Shown piece after piece: positions 6,670 to 7,888 of a stretch of DNA of 7,888 nucleotides. Both the position numbers and the translations under genes were made by a program. Position 1 is the stretch's first letter. Every line of letters begins with the position of its first letter. The stretch is taken from the NCBI GenBank assembly GCA_023435725.1, contig JAEYRD010000212.1, positions 1-7,888 on the forward strand. The letters are read 5' to 3'. Source of the stretch: Pseudomonadota bacterium. GTDB lineage: Bacteria > Pseudomonadota > Alphaproteobacteria > Rhizobiales > Xanthobacteraceae. The notes under the pieces are model-generated. The model was not told the DNA's origin and searched no databases. It saw only the letters and a list, made by a program, of their open reading frames with translations.

Positions 6670-6840
6670 CTAGAAAAACGCGGCGCTGAGATCCAGCCCG
6701 TAGGTCAGCGACAACAGCCACACGAACAGGACGGCTCCGCAGAGCAACGCGACCTGCTTGAGGAGATTTGCCCGCAGCGACGATGCGGGGAACGCCCGCA
6801 CGAAGGCGTTTGCGATGGCGGCAGTTGCGAGAGCCCACAT
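6670..6840 (-). CDS. Small single-pass membrane protein (56 aa), unknown function
   Basis: ATG at 6838-6840 is preceded by a strong GGAGG (6846-6850) with a 5-nt spacer, and the frame ends at TAG 6670-6672. The protein starts MWALATAAIANAFVRAF. It has a basic patch (R23, K29) followed by a hydrophobic helix at about residues 28-48 (VALLCGAVLFVWLLSLTYG), and ends LDLSAAFF. This suggests one inner-membrane span, with the positively charged N-terminal side probably cytoplasmic. The N-terminal stretch is also mildly hydrophobic and might lie on or in the membrane. I do not recognise a named family. The ribosome site, ATG start and coherent membrane topology make it a likely real gene despite its size. 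It is transcribed in the same direction as the other small membrane gene and the autotransporter. Confidence 0.65.
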   Translation of the reverse strand: MWALATAAIANAFVRAFPASSLRANLLKQVALLCGAVLFVWLLSLTYGLDLSAAFF

Positions 6841-6858
6841 GGCAGCCTCCAGCGGTTG

Positions 6859-6957
6859 CTATTGCCCGGGCGTCATCGCGCGTCGCGCATCTCGCACGAA
6901 CTCGCGATGCTGCCGCCGGGCTTCTTCGATTTCCCAAAACGGGCCCAGACAAGACAC
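6859..6957 (-). CDS. Possible 32-residue ORF, weakly supported
   Basis: A short frame from GTG (6955-6957) to TAG (6859-6861) ends 18 bp before the 56-residue gene. It would encode a basic, helical peptide containing FWEIEEARRQHREFVRDARR. The composition looks like a small charged alphaproteobacterial protein, and third codon positions are mostly G or C. No properly spaced Shine-Dalgarno site is visible: a GGGG run lies only 1 nt before the GTG. The frame stays open further upstream, but that part looks non-coding. It may be spurious. Confidence 0.22.
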   Translation of the reverse strand: MSCLGPFWEIEEARRQHREFVRDARRAMTPGQ

Positions 6958-7078
6958 GCCCCGGGGAAGACTGAAGTCACGACAGGCAAAAATGCCTGAT
7001 CGCTGGTGGCCTGGATCATGAAATGTCCACTGCAAACAAGACTTCAAAACGAAGGACAAGTGCTCGAAAGCTGCTTGA

Positions 7079-7270
7079 TCAGGGAACGCTGACGCCCGGC
7101 ATCGGACCAGTCGCGCGGATCGACACTTTGGTCGGTGGCTCCTGCGCGAAAGCTGCGAGCGCAATCAAAACGGCGCATGATAGGACGATGAAAAAGGCGA
7201 AGCGCCATCGCCTCTCCGTCCGGTCGTCGTCGGGCGTGCCAAGCCGGCGCGCGCCCGTTGCTGTGCGCAT
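7079..7270 (-). CDS. Small single-pass membrane protein (63 aa), unknown function
   Basis: ATG at 7268-7270 has GGAG (7278-7281) upstream with a 7-nt spacer, and the frame ends at TGA 7079-7081. The N-terminus (MRTATGARRLGTPDDDRTER) is charged and probably cytoplasmic. Residues about 22-42 (RWRFAFFIVLSCAVLIALAAF) form one membrane segment or an uncleaved signal anchor. AFAQ at 40-43 could also be read as a signal peptidase I site, which would release a 20-residue tail (EPPTKVSIRATGPMPGVSVP). No named family is recognised. It is divergent from the LuxR-type gene, with 163 bp between the start codons. The topology and ribosome site make it more credible than the plus-strand frame that overlaps it. 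Confidence 0.65.
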   Translation of the reverse strand: MRTATGARRLGTPDDDRTERRWRFAFFIVLSCAVLIALAAFAQEPPTKVSIRATGPMPGVSVP

Positions 7271-7433
7271 CGTTAATCTCCGAATATCGTGACGGTGAGG
7301 AGGCCTGTCGTCCCAACACCCGCACTGAATATCGCGCCACTTGATGCGCCTTGGAACTACCTAGAAAGGTGGTCCGGTGTTCCTTATGCTCACGCGAAGG
7401 TCGGTGACCTGCATACTCGTTTCGAGGGGGCGC
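7271..7433. promoter_or_regulatory. Divergent promoter region with inverted repeat
   Basis: 163 bp separate the divergent starts at 7270 (minus) and 7434 (plus), so promoters for both genes are expected here. GGAAC (7353-7357) and GTTCC (7379-7383) form an inverted pair, and ACCT-AGAA-AGGT (7359-7370) lies between them, although the two symmetries are not concentric. GGAAC resembles the -35 box of EcfG general-stress promoters, but I find no CGTT at the proper distance on either strand. An operator for the adjacent regulator is possible. Confidence 0.3.
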
Positions 7434-7888
7434 ATGTATCTATCCACGGATTCCATCAATCCGCAGAATCAAGATGTCTACGCACTCTGGGATCGACTGG
7501 CCGACTTCTCAGTCGGCGATGGCGACGCTGCGCTAACGCACCTGCTGTCCGCACTGTGCACCATGCTGTCGGCACGCAATGTGCTGTGGGGTGTGGTCGT
7601 GCGATTGCCTTCGCCGAAGCGGGCCGATCCCCTGCTCGGCTGGCGTCCGCGCCTGGTCCGGCTGCTGCACCCGATACCGGCGGTGGCAGCATCTGTGCAG
7701 AAACAGTTTGACAAGCTCTGGTCCGACAACGTCGACCTGTCTCAGATCCTTTCCATGTCGGGAGATGAGCCGTTCCGCGTCCGCCTGCTGTTCGAAGCGC
7801 TGCCACCGGAATGGTTCGAGGGCGAGCACTATCGGCGGCACTATCTGGACGTCGGCGTCGCCGCCAGCGGTTCCGGACGCATTGCGCG
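7434..7888 (+). CDS. Probable LuxR-family regulator, N-terminal part (runs off window)
   Basis: An open frame of 151 codons continues past the right edge. The ATG at 7434-7436 is chosen for GAGGGG at 7424-7429 just upstream. The sequence starts MYLSTDSINPQNQDVYALWD, then RLADFSVGDGDAALTHLLSALCTMLSARNVLWGVVVRL and a DPLLGWRPRLVRLLHP segment. I recognise this arrangement (LWD-LADF, an alpha-helical lead, AxNxxW, GWRPR) as the variable sensory N-terminus of LuxR-type helix-turn-helix regulators common in Bradyrhizobium. The diagnostic C-terminal DNA-binding helices are outside the window, so the family call rests on memory of the N-terminal pattern. No signal peptide or membrane segment is seen. 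A frame on the plus strand starting at 7289 and all minus-strand frames here are shadows. Confidence 0.6.
   Translation, partial: MYLSTDSINPQNQDVYALWDRLADFSVGDGDAALTHLLSALCTMLSARNVLWGVVVRLPSPKRADPLLGWRPRLVRLLHPIPAVAASVQKQFDKLWSDNVDLSQILSMSGDEPFRVRLLFEALPPEWFEGEHYRRHYLDVGVAASGSGRIA

Noticed and set aside
7023..7292. 89-codon plus-strand frame rich in Lys and Arg
   Set aside because: It overlaps the better supported minus-strand gene at 7079-7270 almost completely and has no clear Shine-Dalgarno site. Its basic composition is expected of an antisense frame.
7353..7384. EcfG (general stress sigma factor) promoter
   Set aside because: A GGAAC -35-like word is present on both strands, but the expected CGTT-like -10 element is not at the accepted distance.
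7289..7711. 140-codon plus-strand frame
   Set aside because: It overlaps the LuxR-type frame starting at 7434 in a different phase. The latter stays open to the window edge and has recognisable protein sequence.

Overview
The window is GC-rich with dense coding and long spurious antisense frames. Its protein families point to an alphaproteobacterium of the Bradyrhizobium / Bradyrhizobiaceae type: a class III adenylate cyclase fused to TolB-like and TPR regions and ending in GLRQAGLPE, a PATR-repeat autotransporter whose barrel ends in SYAGKGVLRHVW, a DUF2158 protein, and an N-terminal domain of a LuxR-type regulator. The taxon is inferred from family resemblance, not from a marker gene.

Layout, left to right. 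(1) 1-163 is a leader with two perfect hairpins. It precedes a small plus-strand DUF2158 (YodC-like) gene (164-382) with an almost purely acidic tail. (2) 383-547 is a convergent intergenic gap with nested inverted repeats. (3) 548-2326, minus strand, is a soluble adenylate cyclase with a full set of catalytic residues. (4) 2327-2497 is a gap with a 12-bp palindrome and a second copy of the GATGTCCGCT motif. (5) 2498-6418, minus strand, is a large type V autotransporter. Its reading frame is complete from presequence to terminal Trp except for one in-frame TGA at 2855-2857, which removes the last ~119 residues of the beta-barrel. (6) 6670-6840 and 7079-7270, minus strand, are two small single-pass membrane protein genes with good Shine-Dalgarno sites. 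(7) 7434 to the right edge, plus strand, is the start of a probable LuxR-family regulator, divergent from the second small gene.

The most notable observations are in the autotransporter. Two tandem 44-residue modules resembling the CBM5/12 (ChtBD3) carbohydrate-binding fold are inserted near the start of the passenger. A 90-residue passenger unit is tandemly duplicated. The barrel is interrupted by a single nonsense codon with no frameshift. I see no mobile element, tRNA, rRNA or CRISPR array, and no clear new multi-gene system. The genes look like separate transcription units and not a pathway, although the cyclase lies 171 bp downstream of the autotransporter on the same strand and could share some transcription with it.
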